Notes under the pieces: model-generated
What the model was told of the DNA's origin: nothing
The model's database searches: none
What the model saw: only the letters and a program-made list of their open reading frames with translations
Origin: Vibrio sp. HB236076
Lineage (GTDB): Bacteria > Pseudomonadota > Gammaproteobacteria > Enterobacterales > Vibrionaceae
DNA length: 64,000 nt
Reading direction: 5' to 3'
NCBI RefSeq assembly: GCF_040957575.1
Contig: NZ_CP162601.1
Coordinates: 2,480,001-2,544,000, forward strand
Position numbers and translations under genes: made by a program
Part shown: positions 20,863 through 31,186 of the stretch, in pieces
Numbering within the stretch: the first letter of the stretch is position 1
Layout: every line of letters begins with the position of its first letter

Positions 20863-21041
20863 TACCAATCTAACTAAATAGCTGGTCACCCTAGCTGGTT
20901 AAAAAACTCGATAACATCGTTAAGAAAATAACTTGTAGAACAACTACTAACTGTCTTGTATTTATAAATAAATAGGTTGCCTTGTTCTCAAGCTTTTTCT
21001 CTGCGCTATCATTGACCACATACTTAATCAGATTGGTATAA
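20861..21041. repeat. MITE-like element with terminal inverted repeats
   Basis: The ends ATACCAATCT (20862-20871) and AGATTGGTAT (21030-21039) are perfect inverted repeats, and the match extends imperfectly to about 20 bases. The interior is AT-rich and non-coding. It abuts the stop codon of the peptidase gene. Similar ATACCAAT-ended repeats are, as I recall, scattered in Vibrio and related genomes. No transposase is encoded. Confidence 0.55.
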
Positions 21042-21148
21042 CAGGTAAATCACTCAATGGTGATTTGATTATATTGGCGCAGAAAAGGCTCGCTAATGCT
21101 CAATCGATAACTCACTGCGTCAACGACCAAGCCAAGGTTAAGGCAAAT

Positions 21149-21180
21149 AAAAAAGTCATGACTCTAGTCATGACTTTTTT
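21149..21180. terminator. Bidirectional terminator between the M23 gene and erpA
   Basis: A long stem (AAAAGTCATGACT and its complement, 2-4 base loop) has A and T runs on both sides. It serves erpA on the minus strand and possibly the plus-strand peptidase gene. Confidence 0.85.
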
Positions 21181-21232
21181 ATTGTTAAGCGTGCCACAAT
21201 GAAGCATTTTTCGCCCCTAATAGGGCTATCAT

Positions 21233-21574
21233 TTACACACTAAATGAGGCGCCACAGCCACAGGTTGTGGTTGCATTTGGGTTACTCACGAAGAACCGAG
21301 CACCGTCGAGACCTTCGGTATAATCAACCACGCCACCGATTAAATATTGCAGACTCATCGGGTCAACAACCAAAGTGACTCCGCTGTTTTCAATCGTTGT
21401 ATCACCGTCGTTGATAGACTCATCAAAGGTAAAACCGTACTGAAAACCACTGCAACCGCCTCCGGTGATGTAAACTCGCAGTTTTAGCTCTGGATTTTCT
21501 TCTTCGGTGATCAGGTTTTTCACGCGCATGGCTGCTGCATCTGAAAAAGATAAAGGAATATTGACTTCACTCAC
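21233..21574 (-). CDS. erpA: Iron-sulfur cluster insertion protein ErpA
   Basis: A-type carrier that delivers Fe-S clusters to targets such as IspG and IspH. The 113-residue protein has the three conserved cysteines in [11 protein letters not shown] and [10 protein letters not shown]. The start is a GTG at 21574 with GGGAG upstream. It is divergent from hemL, the same neighbour as in E. coli. The 352-base gap between them holds both promoters; I did not find a clear IscR site there. Confidence 0.95.
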   Translation of the reverse strand: MSEVNIPLSFSDAAAMRVKNLITEEENPELKLRVYITGGGCSGFQYGFTFDESINDGDTTIENSGVTLVVDPMSLQYLIGGVVDYTEGLDGARFFVSNPNATTTCGCGASFSV

Positions 21575-21926
21575 GATGACTTCTCCCGTGTGTTACTCTG
21601 TGCTTTAGCCACTTGGCCAAATACAAACTGGCTTTAATAATAATCAATTATCGTACAGCTCATCTATGGGTTCAAGTATTATACGTTTCCTCACCGTCAT
21701 CGACGTTGAAAATAACTTTTATGTGATTGATATAAAATAAAAAACATTTAATACCAAACCATTCTCACACCGTTATTCCCCCATGCCCTTATCTTGGTTT
21801 TATTCAAACTTGGAGTTCGAAGCGTCTTTTGCTTGAATGAAACAAATACCACCGCAAAGATTGTACCGAACAAGTTTCAATCGTTACAATACATCGAACG
21901 GTCAAACGACAATGAAGAGGAATTCC

Positions 21927-23219
21927 ATGACCCAGTCTGCTTCGCTTTATCAACAAGCGCAAAAAATCATCCCTGGCGGTGTCAATTCACCTGTACGTGC
22001 TTTTAATGGTGTCGGTGGTTCTCCCCTATTTATCGAGCGTGCTGATGGTGCTTGCATCTATGACGCTGACGGCAAAGAGTACATTGATTATGTCGGCTCT
22101 TGGGGACCAATGATTCTCGGTCACAATCACCCTGATATTCGAGACGCAGTCATCGAAGCGGCCCAACGCGGCTTGAGTTTCGGTGCACCAACCGCGGTTG
22201 AGATTCAAATGGCAGAGCTCGTTTCTGAGTTGGTACCATCGATGGAACAGTTGCGTATGGTCAATTCCGGTACTGAAGCAACCATGAGTGCCATAAGGCT
22301 TGCTCGTGGCTACACATCACGCGATAAAATTATTAAATTTGAAGGTTGTTACCACGGGCACTCCGATGGATTATTAGTTAAAGCCGGTTCAGGTGCATTG
22401 ACGCTAGGCCAGCCAAGTTCACCTGGCGTTCCTGAAGACTTTGCCAAACATACACTGACCGCTCGATTTAATGATCTAGACTCTGTCAAAGCGTTATTTG
22501 CCGCCAACCCAGGTCAAATTGCTTGTATTATTGTCGAGCCTGTCGCTGGTAATATGAACTGTATCCCCGCGGTTGAGGGCTTCCACCAAGGCCTGCGTGA
22601 CATTTGCGATCAAGAAGGTGCGTTGTTGATTTTTGATGAAGTCATGACCGGTTTTCGCGTTGCCCTTGGCGGTGCTCAGGCGCATTACCAAGTGACTCCG
22701 GATCTCACCACCTTAGGTAAGGTGATTGGCGGTGGAATGCCAGTCGGTGCTTTTGGCGGCAAAAAAGAAATTATGCAATACATTGCTCCAACAGGCCCGG
22801 TATATCAAGCGGGGACTCTCTCTGGAAACCCCGTTGCCATGGCCGCTGGCTTGACTTGCTTAACGCTACTGCGCCAAGAAGGCAACGAGGCGAGATTGGC
22901 CGATAAAACGTCACAACTCGCGCAAGGCTTTAAAGCCATTGCCAATCAATACCAAATTCCTTTATTGGTTCACCAAGTCGGTGGTATGTTTGGCTTTTTC
23001 TTCACGGATCAAGAAAGAGTAACGTGTTATGAAGATGTCGCTCGTTGTGATACTGAACGATTTAAACGCTTTTTCCATTTAATGTTAGAGCAAGGTATTT
23101 ACTTAGCCCCTTCGGCATTTGAAGCCAGTTTTGTTTCTCTAGCCCATGGCGATAAAGAAATAAACGCAACTTTGAAAGCCGCAGAACATTGTTTCGCTCA
23201 ACTGGCGACAAGCGAATAA
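21927..23219 (+). CDS. hemL: Glutamate-1-semialdehyde 2,1-aminomutase
   Basis: PLP enzyme that converts glutamate-1-semialdehyde to 5-aminolevulinate, the committed haem precursor in the C5 pathway. The ATG at 21927 ([26 protein letters not shown]) follows AGAGGA and gives 430 residues, the family length. A 30-codon upstream extension of the frame is not conserved. The signature [17 protein letters not shown] near residue 245 and the PLP lysine in [17 protein letters not shown] near 268 are intact. Divergent from erpA. Confidence 0.97.
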   Translation: MTQSASLYQQAQKIIPGGVNSPVRAFNGVGGSPLFIERADGACIYDADGKEYIDYVGSWGPMILGHNHPDIRDAVIEAAQRGLSFGAPTAVEIQMAELVSELVPSMEQLRMVNSGTEATMSAIRLARGYTSRDKIIKFEGCYHGHSDGLLVKAGSGALTLGQPSSPGVPEDFAKHTLTARFNDLDSVKALFAANPGQIACIIVEPVAGNMNCIPAVEGFHQGLRDICDQEGALLIFDEVMTGFRVALGGAQAHYQVTPDLTTLGKVIGGGMPVGAFGGKKEIMQYIAPTGPVYQAGTLSGNPVAMAAGLTCLTLLRQEGNEARLADKTSQLAQGFKAIANQYQIPLLVHQVGGMFGFFFTDQERVTCYEDVARCDTERFKRFFHLMLEQGIYLAPSAFEASFVSLAHGDKEINATLKAAEHCFAQLATSE

Positions 23220-23305
23220 CTTAGCACTGAGTGAAAACCGCCCCCTAAACGAGATTTAGGCTGCGTTTAGGGGGATTGTGTTCAGCTTCACAAGGAGAGT
23301 TACAC

Positions 23306-24394
23306 GTGGCGAATAAAAAGCTCACTATTAACGCCAGTCATTGGGTTATTATCATTGCCCTGCTATGCGCCTCATTGGCTTGCTATTATTTGATCAGCCC
23401 GTATTTAAATGCGATTGTCATGGCCTTTGTTGTGTCGCTGTTAATGCAACCAATTCATCAAAAGGTCGAATCACAATGGCCCAATTACCCCAATACATCG
23501 GCAACGCTGAGCTGTATCTTATTAACCGTGATAATTATTATTCCACTGGCCTTAGTCGCCGTGGCTCTTATCGACCAAGGCAGTAAGTTTTTTCAAAATG
23601 TCTTACAATGGGTTGGCGATGGCGGCGTGAAGACTCTGATTAGTCATCCTTTCGTCGACCAACTTCTATCTTGGCTCAATGCCTATCTACCCGGCGAAGC
23701 GATCGATTTAGAAAGCCTCGTAGAAAAGGCCGTCGACCAAGGTTCTAGCTATGGTACAGAAGTCGTTGGTGCAGGGGCCAAAGCCCTGGGTAATGTCACT
23801 AGTATTGTATTAGACTTTTTCCTCATGCTGTTTGTGCTGTTTTTCTTATTGCGCGATCACGACCACATTATCAGTACATTAAGGCATATACTGCCGCTCT
23901 CTCGCAGCCAAGAAGACCGCCTACTCAGTGAAATTGTCACGGTGTCAAAATCGGCGGTCATGGGCTCGTTTCTCACCGCGATTGCCCAAGGCGTTGCCGG
24001 AGGCATTGGTATGGCCATCGCTGGGTTCCCTGGCTTATTCTGGGGTACGATGATAGGTTTTGCCTCATTTATTCCCGTCATTGGCACGGCATTAATTTGG
24101 TTGCCCGCGACCTTATACCTCTTTGTCATCGGTGATTCAGGTTGGGCACTTTTTCTCGCCATTTGGTGTATGGCAGTGGTAGGCTCAATCGATAACTTTT
24201 TACGACCGCTGCTTATGCAAGGTCACTCTGGGATGAGTACATTACTGATTTTCTTCTCTCTGCTTGGTGGCATACAAGTCTTTGGATTGATTGGTTTGAT
24301 TTATGGGCCACTCATTTTTGCCATTACTCTCGTACTGTTTAATATTTATGAAGAAGAGTTTAAGCACTTTCTCGATAAACAAGACCAAACTTAA
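23306..24394 (+). CDS. AI-2E family transporter (YdiK/PerM-type membrane protein)
   Basis: Polytopic inner-membrane protein of the AI-2E/UPF0118 family. The GTG at 23306 has an excellent AAGGAGAG six bases upstream and gives 362 residues; the longer frame from 23276 has no such site. About eight hydrophobic segments are visible, with the first two near residues 10-50 and a block at about 140-165 and 205-350. The conserved FASFIPVIGTALIWLPA and IDNFLRPLLMQGHSGMSTLLIF stretches near the C-terminus are typical. Substrates vary in this family (autoinducer-2 export, ion exchange), so none is assigned. Closest in layout to E. coli YdiK. Confidence 0.88.
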   Translation: MANKKLTINASHWVIIIALLCASLACYYLISPYLNAIVMAFVVSLLMQPIHQKVESQWPNYPNTSATLSCILLTVIIIIPLALVAVALIDQGSKFFQNVLQWVGDGGVKTLISHPFVDQLLSWLNAYLPGEAIDLESLVEKAVDQGSSYGTEVVGAGAKALGNVTSIVLDFFLMLFVLFFLLRDHDHIISTLRHILPLSRSQEDRLLSEIVTVSKSAVMGSFLTAIAQGVAGGIGMAIAGFPGLFWGTMIGFASFIPVIGTALIWLPATLYLFVIGDSGWALFLAIWCMAVVGSIDNFLRPLLMQGHSGMSTLLIFFSLLGGIQVFGLIGLIYGPLIFAITLVLFNIYEEEFKHFLDKQDQT

Positions 24395-24484
24395 CCCTGT
24401 TCGCCACATTTTCGCTTCATTGCCTGGTCAATGTATGAGAAACTTCGCGCCAGCTATACTTGGTCTACCAACTTGAGGAACCCT

Positions 24485-25510
24485 ATGTCTGCTTATACCG
24501 CACCGAGTCAAATTGCACATCGTCAATTGGATTACTTTTCAGGTAAACACCTATTGATCGCTGGCGAGGTCGAAGATGACTTTCCAGTTGAGCTGCTTGA
24601 GGTCTGTGCGTCCGTCTCTATCTTGTGTACCAATTACAGCTACTACCGCTCGATATCGAAACGCGCTCCAACTTTAAATTGCTATTTCGATATTGAGTGG
24701 CATCAAAGCCAACCCGTTGACATGGTGTTGTTATATTGGCCAAAAGCCAAGACAGAGGCCCAGTACCTATTGGCCATGCTCATGGACAAATTAGGTGTCG
24801 ACACTGAGATTGCCGCGGTTGGTGAAACTCGATCTGGTATTAAAAGCATCGAGAAGATGTTTGCGCCTTACGGTCCGATCAACAAATACGACTCCGCGCG
24901 CCGCTGTGCTTTTTACTGGGGACAATGTCAGAAACAAGCCCCCGCCTTTGAACTAGATTCTTGGTTTAAAAGCTTTGAGGTCATGGTCAATGATGAGTGT
25001 TTTACCGTTAAAAGCCTGCCTGGTGTGTTTAGTCATGGGGAATTGGATCTCGGCACTCAATTGCTCTTAAAGAACTTACCCGCACTCTCAGGAAAAGTTC
25101 TTGATTTTGGGTGTGGTGCTGGGGTCATTGGGGCCTACCTTGCCCTAAAAAACCCACAAATCAGCTTAGAAATGTGTGACATCAATGCCTTTGCCCTCGC
25201 CTCGAGTCGAGCGACGCTCATCGCCAACCAGCTTGATGCCAAGGTGTTCGCTTCCGATATATACAGCGATACCCGCAGTGACTATCAAACTATTGTGTCT
25301 AATCCGCCATTTCACAGTGGATTAGAAACCCATTATCAAGCAGCAGAAACCTTACTGGGACAAGCACCAAACCATCTCAACAGCCATGGGAACATGTGGA
25401 TTGTCGCCAACAGTTTTTTGCAGTACCCCCCCATTATCAAAGAGGCTTTTGGCGATTGCCAAACGGTCGACAAAAACCGTCAATTTGCCATTTATCACGC
25501 AGCTAAATAG
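24485..25510 (+). CDS. rsmC: 16S rRNA (guanine-1207-N2)-methyltransferase RsmC
   Basis: Methylates G1207 of 16S rRNA in the 30S subunit. The ATG at 24485 ([18 protein letters not shown]) follows GAGGAACCCT and gives 341 residues. The N-terminal half is the pseudo-methyltransferase domain. The C-terminal half carries the SAM motif [16 protein letters not shown] near 208 and the catalytic SNPPFHSG near 277. It is convergent with fbpC, with the two stops only two bases apart. Confidence 0.95.
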   Translation: MSAYTAPSQIAHRQLDYFSGKHLLIAGEVEDDFPVELLEVCASVSILCTNYSYYRSISKRAPTLNCYFDIEWHQSQPVDMVLLYWPKAKTEAQYLLAMLMDKLGVDTEIAAVGETRSGIKSIEKMFAPYGPINKYDSARRCAFYWGQCQKQAPAFELDSWFKSFEVMVNDECFTVKSLPGVFSHGELDLGTQLLLKNLPALSGKVLDFGCGAGVIGAYLALKNPQISLEMCDINAFALASSRATLIANQLDAKVFASDIYSDTRSDYQTIVSNPPFHSGLETHYQAAETLLGQAPNHLNSHGNMWIVANSFLQYPPIIKEAFGDCQTVDKNRQFAIYHAAK

Positions 25511-25512
25511 CA

Positions 25513-26547
25513 CTAGCTGGCCAGTGCAATAAATTCACTTGAGTTAAGACGTACCGAAACAAGCTGGCCGGCAGGCAATGGTTGGCTTGTCGTGGCGATA
25601 ACACTCTGCTCCCCGAGCGACACCAGCACTCGGTAATTCTCACCGGTAAATTGACTTTCGACCACTTGATAGGCGCTATTACTGTCAGCGCTCACGCTGA
25701 CTTGATGAGGACGTAATAACACCAGACCAGATTCTCCCTCAGCAATCGGGGAAAGAGCCTGAGCTTTGAGTGTCCCTAGCTCAGTTGCAAAACGATCGCC
25801 ATCGAGACGGGTTGCCGACAGAAACCGGCAAGCACCTAAGAACTCAGCGACAAAGGTATTGTTGGGGCGATGATACAATTCGGCAGCATGGCCATAATGT
25901 TCGATCTTCCCTTCATTCATCACCGCAATTTTATCGCCAAACGCAAACGCTTCTTCTCGACTGTGAGTGACCAAAATCGCCGTCATGCCTTGCGCTTTAA
26001 ACAATTGGCGAATTTCGCCGATTAACTCGTGGCGAACTTGGTTATCAATATTGGAAAAAGGTTCGTCAAGCAGAAGAAGCTTAGGTTGATAGGCGAGCGC
26101 TCTTGCAATAGCAACCCGCTGTTGCTGACCACCAGAGAGTTGATGGGGAAAGCGTGCCTCTAATCCTTCTAAATGCACAAGAGCCAGCATTTCTTTGATG
26201 CGTTGGCGTTTGTCTTGCTTCGACCAATGACGTAAACCAAAACCGATGTTTTGCCCAACATTGAGATGAGGAAACAAAGCGTAATCTTGAAATATCATTC
26301 CGATTTGACGATGCTCTGGCTCTATTTTTAGGTTGGGACCATTAACCGCTTGACCATCAATACAAATCATCCCTTCATCAGTATCAATTAGACCCGCAAT
26401 GGCTTTTAATAAGGTCGTTTTACCGCACCCACTTGCTCCTAACAAGCAAACAATTTCTCCCGCTTCAACATCGAGAGAAAGGCGATCTAAAATCGTTTGC
26501 TGTTGATAACCACATTGTAATTGAGATACGGATAATGCGGAGGTCAT
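25513..26547 (-). CDS. fbpC: Iron(III) ABC importer, ATP-binding subunit
   Basis: ATPase that powers ferric iron uptake from the periplasm with FbpA and FbpB. The 344-residue protein shows Walker A GASGCGKT near residue 36, the Q-loop, the signature LSGGQQQRVAIARALA near 138, Walker B LLLLDEPFSNID and the H-loop histidine. A C-terminal TOBE-like domain (about 270-340) is present. Its ATG overlaps the fbpB stop by four bases (ATGA), so the two are translationally coupled. Assignment to iron rests on the partner binding protein and the Fur box upstream of the operon. Confidence 0.92.
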   Translation of the reverse strand: MTSALSVSQLQCGYQQQTILDRLSLDVEAGEIVCLLGASGCGKTTLLKAIAGLIDTDEGMICIDGQAVNGPNLKIEPEHRQIGMIFQDYALFPHLNVGQNIGFGLRHWSKQDKRQRIKEMLALVHLEGLEARFPHQLSGGQQQRVAIARALAYQPKLLLLDEPFSNIDNQVRHELIGEIRQLFKAQGMTAILVTHSREEAFAFGDKIAVMNEGKIEHYGHAAELYHRPNNTFVAEFLGACRFLSATRLDGDRFATELGTLKAQALSPIAEGESGLVLLRPHQVSVSADSNSAYQVVESQFTGENYRVLVSLGEQSVIATTSQPLPAGQLVSVRLNSSEFIALAS

Positions 26548-28172
26548 GTCCGACTCCTTTCTAAAGAACGGTTAATTAACACGAGGGGAACAACCCCAAC
26601 TAACACCAATAATATCGCCGGTAAAGCGGCGAGTTCCAATTGCTCGTCAGAGGCAAAATTATACACATAGGTCGCTAAGGTTTCGAAATTAAACGGTCTT
26701 AGCAAGAGCGCCGCATTGAGTTCTTTCATCGATTCGATAAAAACCAACAGACCGGCGATTAACATTGGTCGCTTTAGCAAGGGAAAATGCACACGAGCTA
26801 GCATTGCCAAAGACCGATAACCCATAGATTGAGCTGCCATGTCTAAGGAGGGGGATATTTTCGCCAAATGGCTTTCAATCGTACCAATGGCAATGGTACT
26901 AAAACGCACGACAAAGGCAAAAATGATCGCAAACATCGTTCCAGATAAAATTAACCCTGGCTTATCAAGGTGAAAGAACTCTGCAATATCATTAATTTGA
27001 TGATCCATCATAAGCAAAAAAGACATCACGCCAATGGCTAACACTGTCCCCGGTAACGCGTAGCCCAAAGAAGAAAATCGGCTTTGAAGATATTGAGAAG
27101 GCCGTGCGTGTAAACGGGCGTTTAAAGTCACGATCAAAGACAACCCCACTGCCAATACAGCCGCGATGGCAGAAACCGACAAACTGTTGGCTGTAAACTC
27201 GGAAAAAGATGTGCTCCAACTTTGTGCAAAATATTGATAAGCATAACGAAAAAGCTGCACAAAAGGGGCGAAAAAAGCCAAAAAAACAATGCCCCAACAC
27301 CAGCATAAAACCGCGATTTTTTTCGCTGTACTCAAGGCAAATTTCTCGATATTTTCAACCGAGTTTTGCGCTTGAAACAGACGCTGTTTACGGCGACTAA
27401 ATCGCTCAAGAGCCAATAAAATCACAATGGCCCCTAACATCGAAGCGGCAATTTTCGCCGCCGCATTGAGATCAGAATAACCAAGCCAGGTATCATAAAC
27501 CGCCGTTGTGAGTGTATTGACAGCAAAAAAACTGACCGTGCCAAAATCGCCAATCGTTTCCATTGCCACCAAAGACAGTGCCACCACTAAAGAAGGACGT
27601 GCCAATGGCATCGACACAAGCATAAAACGCGCAATACTGCCGTGTCTTAACAGTTGAGCCGATTTCAACAAGTGATTACTTTGTTCTTTAAACGCGTTGC
27701 GGCAAAGCAGATAGACGTAAGGATAAAGCCCCAGTGATAATACGATAGCAGCACCGGGCAAGGTGCGAACATCGGGAAACCAATACTGCCCGGCCTGCCA
27801 GTCGAACCAGTGTCGCAATAACACCTGGACTGGCCCTGCAAAGTCAAACCAATCAGTAAAAATGTAGCCCATTATGTAGCCCGGCATGGCCAAAGGCAGC
27901 ACCAACAACCACTGTAAATAGCGCTCGCCCGGCACTTGACACATGGCCATAAACCACGCGGTAGGCACCCCTAAAATAGCACTGCCCAGCAAAACATAAC
28001 TCGTTAATAAAAAAGTATTTTTGATATAAGTAGGTAGAACTGTCTGCTGTAAGTGTTCAAACAGACCATCGCTAGGACTCAATGACAGAGAAAAAATTGC
28101 CGTAATGGGGGCAAGAGTTAATATGGCCAGCACAGTGCTGGCCAATAACCAAAAAGGATAATATCGTTTCAT
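26544..28172 (-). CDS. fbpB: Iron(III) ABC importer, fused permease
   Basis: A 542-residue inner-membrane permease made of two homologous halves, each with about six transmembrane segments, as in FbpB/SfuB. The EAA-type loops that contact the ATPase lie near residues 190-210 (MPLARPSLVVALSLVAMETIGDFG) and 465-490 (FPLLKRPMLIAGLLVFIESMKELNA). It overlaps fbpC by four bases and follows fbpA after 46 bases. The three genes form one operon. Confidence 0.92.
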   Translation of the reverse strand: MKRYYPFWLLASTVLAILTLAPITAIFSLSLSPSDGLFEHLQQTVLPTYIKNTFLLTSYVLLGSAILGVPTAWFMAMCQVPGERYLQWLLVLPLAMPGYIMGYIFTDWFDFAGPVQVLLRHWFDWQAGQYWFPDVRTLPGAAIVLSLGLYPYVYLLCRNAFKEQSNHLLKSAQLLRHGSIARFMLVSMPLARPSLVVALSLVAMETIGDFGTVSFFAVNTLTTAVYDTWLGYSDLNAAAKIAASMLGAIVILLALERFSRRKQRLFQAQNSVENIEKFALSTAKKIAVLCWCWGIVFLAFFAPFVQLFRYAYQYFAQSWSTSFSEFTANSLSVSAIAAVLAVGLSLIVTLNARLHARPSQYLQSRFSSLGYALPGTVLAIGVMSFLLMMDHQINDIAEFFHLDKPGLILSGTMFAIIFAFVVRFSTIAIGTIESHLAKISPSLDMAAQSMGYRSLAMLARVHFPLLKRPMLIAGLLVFIESMKELNAALLLRPFNFETLATYVYNFASDEQLELAALPAILLVLVGVVPLVLINRSLERSRT

Positions 28173-28218
28173 GTTTACTCAGTAATGACCCAGAGATACG
28201 GGCCTTACCGTATCGAGA

Positions 28219-29253
28219 TTAAAGGTCAAATTTGACTTCATCTAGTAACTTGGTTGCTTTTTCATGATTGGCCGCTATCTCACCAAGGGCAATAGAGTCT
28301 GCTTTAAACTCTCCCCATGAAGCCACTAACTCTGAAGGTGAGACACTTGGGTTCACCGGATATTCATAGTTCACTTTTGCATACAGACTTTGTGCTTGTT
28401 GATCAGATAAGAACTGCATTAACTTAAGCGCATTGTCTTTGTTTGGTGCAAACTTCGCCATCGCCATCCCAGAGACATTGACATGTGTACCACTGGTCGT
28501 CTGGTTAGGGAAGTTGATGTACACAGACTCAGCCCAAGCTTTTTGCTCATTATCATCGAGCATTTTACCCAAATAGTAACTGTTGCCTAGCGAGACATCA
28601 CAAAGACCCTCTTTGATCGCTTTTACTTGTGCGCGATCGTTTCCTTGCGGCTTGCGAGCTAAGTTGTCTTTCACACCGTTAAGCCATTGTTTTGTTTCTT
28701 GCTCACCGTGATGGGCAATCATAGCAGACACCAAGGAGATATTATAAGGGTGCTTACCACTTCGCGTACACACTTTGCCCTTAAAACGTGAATCCGCCAG
28801 ATCTAAATAGGTAAATTCTTCTGCTAGAGGCCCAACCCTCTCTTTGGAAGAATACACATTTCTCGCGCGTAAGGTGAGTGCAAACCATTGATTGTCTTTA
28901 TCGCGATATTGCGCAGGAATATTATTTTGTATTTCTGAGTTTGATACCGGTTGAACAACCTCTTTTGCCACCAATTCAGCCAAACGACTGATATCGACCG
29001 TCAGTAAAACATCAGCAGGACTGAATTCGCCTTCGCGGACCAACTGCTCAGCAATACCTGCTTTCGCAAATTTCACATTCACCTTAATGCCAGTCTCTTG
29101 AGTAAAAGCATCTAGCATTGGCTGAATAAGAAAAGGTTGTCGGTAAGAGTAAACATTGACTTCATCAGCAGCGTAAGCCGCTGTTGCATTTAAGAAAGGT
29201 AAAGCAGCAATCGCCAGTAGGCAGCTTGGTTTCATTCGTTTCATTCTCATCAC
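28219..29253 (-). CDS. fbpA: Periplasmic iron(III)-binding protein (FbpA/FutA family)
   Basis: Solute-binding protein of the ferric iron importer. The frame gives up to 344 residues. The likely start is one of the clustered ATGs at 29250 or 29244 rather than the GTG at 29253, since AGGTGATGAG lies in front of 29244. The signal peptide ends at AYA-ADEV near residue 28. The mature protein shows the YSYRQPFLIQPMLDAFTQETG opening of ferric-binding proteins (class 15) and late paired tyrosines in LGNSYYLGKM that fit iron coordination. A Fur box 12 bases upstream predicts repression by iron. Confidence 0.92.
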   Translation of the reverse strand: MMRMKRMKPSCLLAIAALPFLNATAAYAADEVNVYSYRQPFLIQPMLDAFTQETGIKVNVKFAKAGIAEQLVREGEFSPADVLLTVDISRLAELVAKEVVQPVSNSEIQNNIPAQYRDKDNQWFALTLRARNVYSSKERVGPLAEEFTYLDLADSRFKGKVCTRSGKHPYNISLVSAMIAHHGEQETKQWLNGVKDNLARKPQGNDRAQVKAIKEGLCDVSLGNSYYLGKMLDDNEQKAWAESVYINFPNQTTSGTHVNVSGMAMAKFAPNKDNALKLMQFLSDQQAQSLYAKVNYEYPVNPSVSPSELVASWGEFKADSIALGEIAANHEKATKLLDEVKFDL

Positions 29254-29264
29254 CTGATAAACTT

Positions 29265-29283
29265 AACAATAATTATTATCAAT
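29265..29283 (-). promoter_or_regulatory. Fur box upstream of fbpABC
   Basis: The minus strand reads TTGATAATAATTATTGTT, matching 13 of 15 positions of the 7-1-7 Fur consensus TGATAATNATTATCA. It lies 12-30 bases before the fbpA start, where bound Fur would block transcription or translation initiation. Confidence 0.75.
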
Positions 29284-29336
29284 CAAAGTTTACTTATAAT
29301 AACGAAAACACATTGTTTACCTAGTGTAGAGATCAA

Positions 29337-29362
29337 AAAACCTGCTGTAGACAGCAGGTTTT
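29337..29362 (-). terminator. Terminator after amtB
   Basis: AAAACCTGCTGT and ACAGCAGGTTTT arms around a 2-base loop are followed by T residues on the minus strand, about 25 bases past the amtB stop. Confidence 0.85.
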
Positions 29363-29386
29363 GATTCAAAAAAGTGTAACGAATTT

Positions 29387-30616
29387 TTATTTGTTAGTCA
29401 CAAACTCAGGGTAAGCGCCTACACCACACTCATTCATATCCACACCTTCCATTTCTTCTTCTTCAGAAACTCGGATGCCCATGGTGGCTTTCAAAATGGC
29501 CCAAACAACCAAGCTGGCAGCAAAAACCCATGCAAAGATAACAACTGCGCCGAGTAACTGTGCGCCAAAGCTTGCGTCACCATTGCTCATAGGAACAACC
29601 ATAACACCGAAGAAACCACACACACCGTGAACAGAAATGGCACCGACAGGATCGTCAATCTTCACTTTATCGAGTGCGATGATGCTAAATACCACAATCA
29701 CGCCCGCGACTGCACCAATGATAACAGAAGCGATTGGAGAAGGAGAAAGAGGATCAGCGGTAATGGCAACGAGACCGGCTAATGCGCCGTTGAGAACCAT
29801 GGTTAAATCGGCTTTACCCCAAGTACTCTTACAAACAATAAGGGCAGCGATTGCGCCAGCTGCCGCAGCAGCGTTAGTGTTAAGGAAGATTTGACCAACC
29901 GCAGTCGCATTTTCAAAGTCAGAGACCATCAACTGAGAACCGCCGTTGAAACCAAACCAACCTAGCCACAGGATAAATGTACCCAGTGTTGCGAGTGGCA
30001 TATTTGAACCAGGGATTGGGTGGATTTCACCATTTTTGCCGTATTTGCCTTTACGAGCGCCAAGAAGTAGCACACCAGCAAGAGCGGCAGCAGCACCAGC
30101 CATGTGAACAATACCAGAACCGGCAAAGTCGCTAAAGCCAGCGGCAGAAAGGAAACCACCACCCCATGTCCAGTACCCTTCCATTGGGTAGATGAAGGCG
30201 GTAAGAACGACAGAAAACACCAAGAATGACCAAAGCTTCATACGCTCTGCAACTGCACCCGATACCACTGACATTGCCGTTGCAACAAAAACAACTTGGA
30301 AGAAGAAGTCAGATTCTAGTGAGTGGTCCGCGCCATCCGCTTGAGTGCCGATAAGCGCACCAATCGATGGCATCCAACCGCCTTCACCATTGTCGACATA
30401 CATAATATTGTAGCCAACCAACAAGTACATAGTACAAGCTACTGCGTACAACACGAAGTTTTTGGTTAAAATTTCAGTGGTGTTTTTAGAGCGAACAAGC
30501 CCTGATTCGAGCATGGCAAATCCTGCTGCCATCCACATAACTAACGCACCTGAAATGAGGAAATAAAAAGTGTCTAATGCGTAACGCAGTTCTGTTACTG
30601 TTGTTGCTAATTCCAT
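29387..30616 (-). CDS. amtB: Ammonium transporter AmtB
   Basis: Trimeric inner-membrane ammonium channel. The ATG at 30616 (MELATTVTELRYALDTFYFLISGALVMW) has GGAG nine bases upstream and gives 409 residues; a TTG five codons earlier lacks such a site. Eleven or so membrane helices are visible. Conserved segments include the channel histidine in DFAGSGIVHMAGAAAAL and the second in GAISVHGVCGFFG. It follows glnK by 27 bases in the canonical glnK-amtB pair, so GlnK can plug the channel in ammonium excess. The sigma-54 promoter upstream of glnK drives both. Confidence 0.96.
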   Translation of the reverse strand: MELATTVTELRYALDTFYFLISGALVMWMAAGFAMLESGLVRSKNTTEILTKNFVLYAVACTMYLLVGYNIMYVDNGEGGWMPSIGALIGTQADGADHSLESDFFFQVVFVATAMSVVSGAVAERMKLWSFLVFSVVLTAFIYPMEGYWTWGGGFLSAAGFSDFAGSGIVHMAGAAAALAGVLLLGARKGKYGKNGEIHPIPGSNMPLATLGTFILWLGWFGFNGGSQLMVSDFENATAVGQIFLNTNAAAAAGAIAALIVCKSTWGKADLTMVLNGALAGLVAITADPLSPSPIASVIIGAVAGVIVVFSIIALDKVKIDDPVGAISVHGVCGFFGVMVVPMSNGDASFGAQLLGAVVIFAWVFAASLVVWAILKATMGIRVSEEEEMEGVDMNECGVGAYPEFVTNK

Positions 30617-30642
30617 GTTTATAGTCTCCAATCCCTTGAATC

Positions 30643-31044
<402 letters not shown>

Positions 31045-31100
31045 TTAAGTGACTGATAAATATAAAAATAAAGAAAAAAACCAGTACACAAGGGAAGTGA

Positions 31101-31118
31101 GCGCACCTTTATTGTGCA
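31101..31118 (-). promoter_or_regulatory. NtrC-type enhancer site 1
   Basis: GCGCACC-N4-TGTGCA is a palindrome resembling the NtrC consensus TGCACY-N5-GGTGCA. It is about 90 bases upstream of the expected sigma-54 start. Confidence 0.6.
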
Positions 31119-31150
31119 AACAATCACTAAAATGATGCGTGGTATTTTTT

Positions 31151-31170
31151 TGTCACCATAATGGTGCGCA
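31151..31170 (-). promoter_or_regulatory. NtrC-type enhancer site 2
   Basis: CACCATAATGGTG lies within a longer palindrome flanked by TGT and CGCA, a very good match to the NtrC consensus. It is about 50 bases beyond site 1, a spacing that suits cooperative binding. Confidence 0.7.
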
Positions 31171-31186
31171 ATAAATTTTACTTGGA

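Noticed and set aside
21575..21926. Possible IscR site between erpA and hemL
   Set aside because: I looked for the type 2 IscR consensus and found no convincing match; only AT-rich promoter-like sequence is seen.
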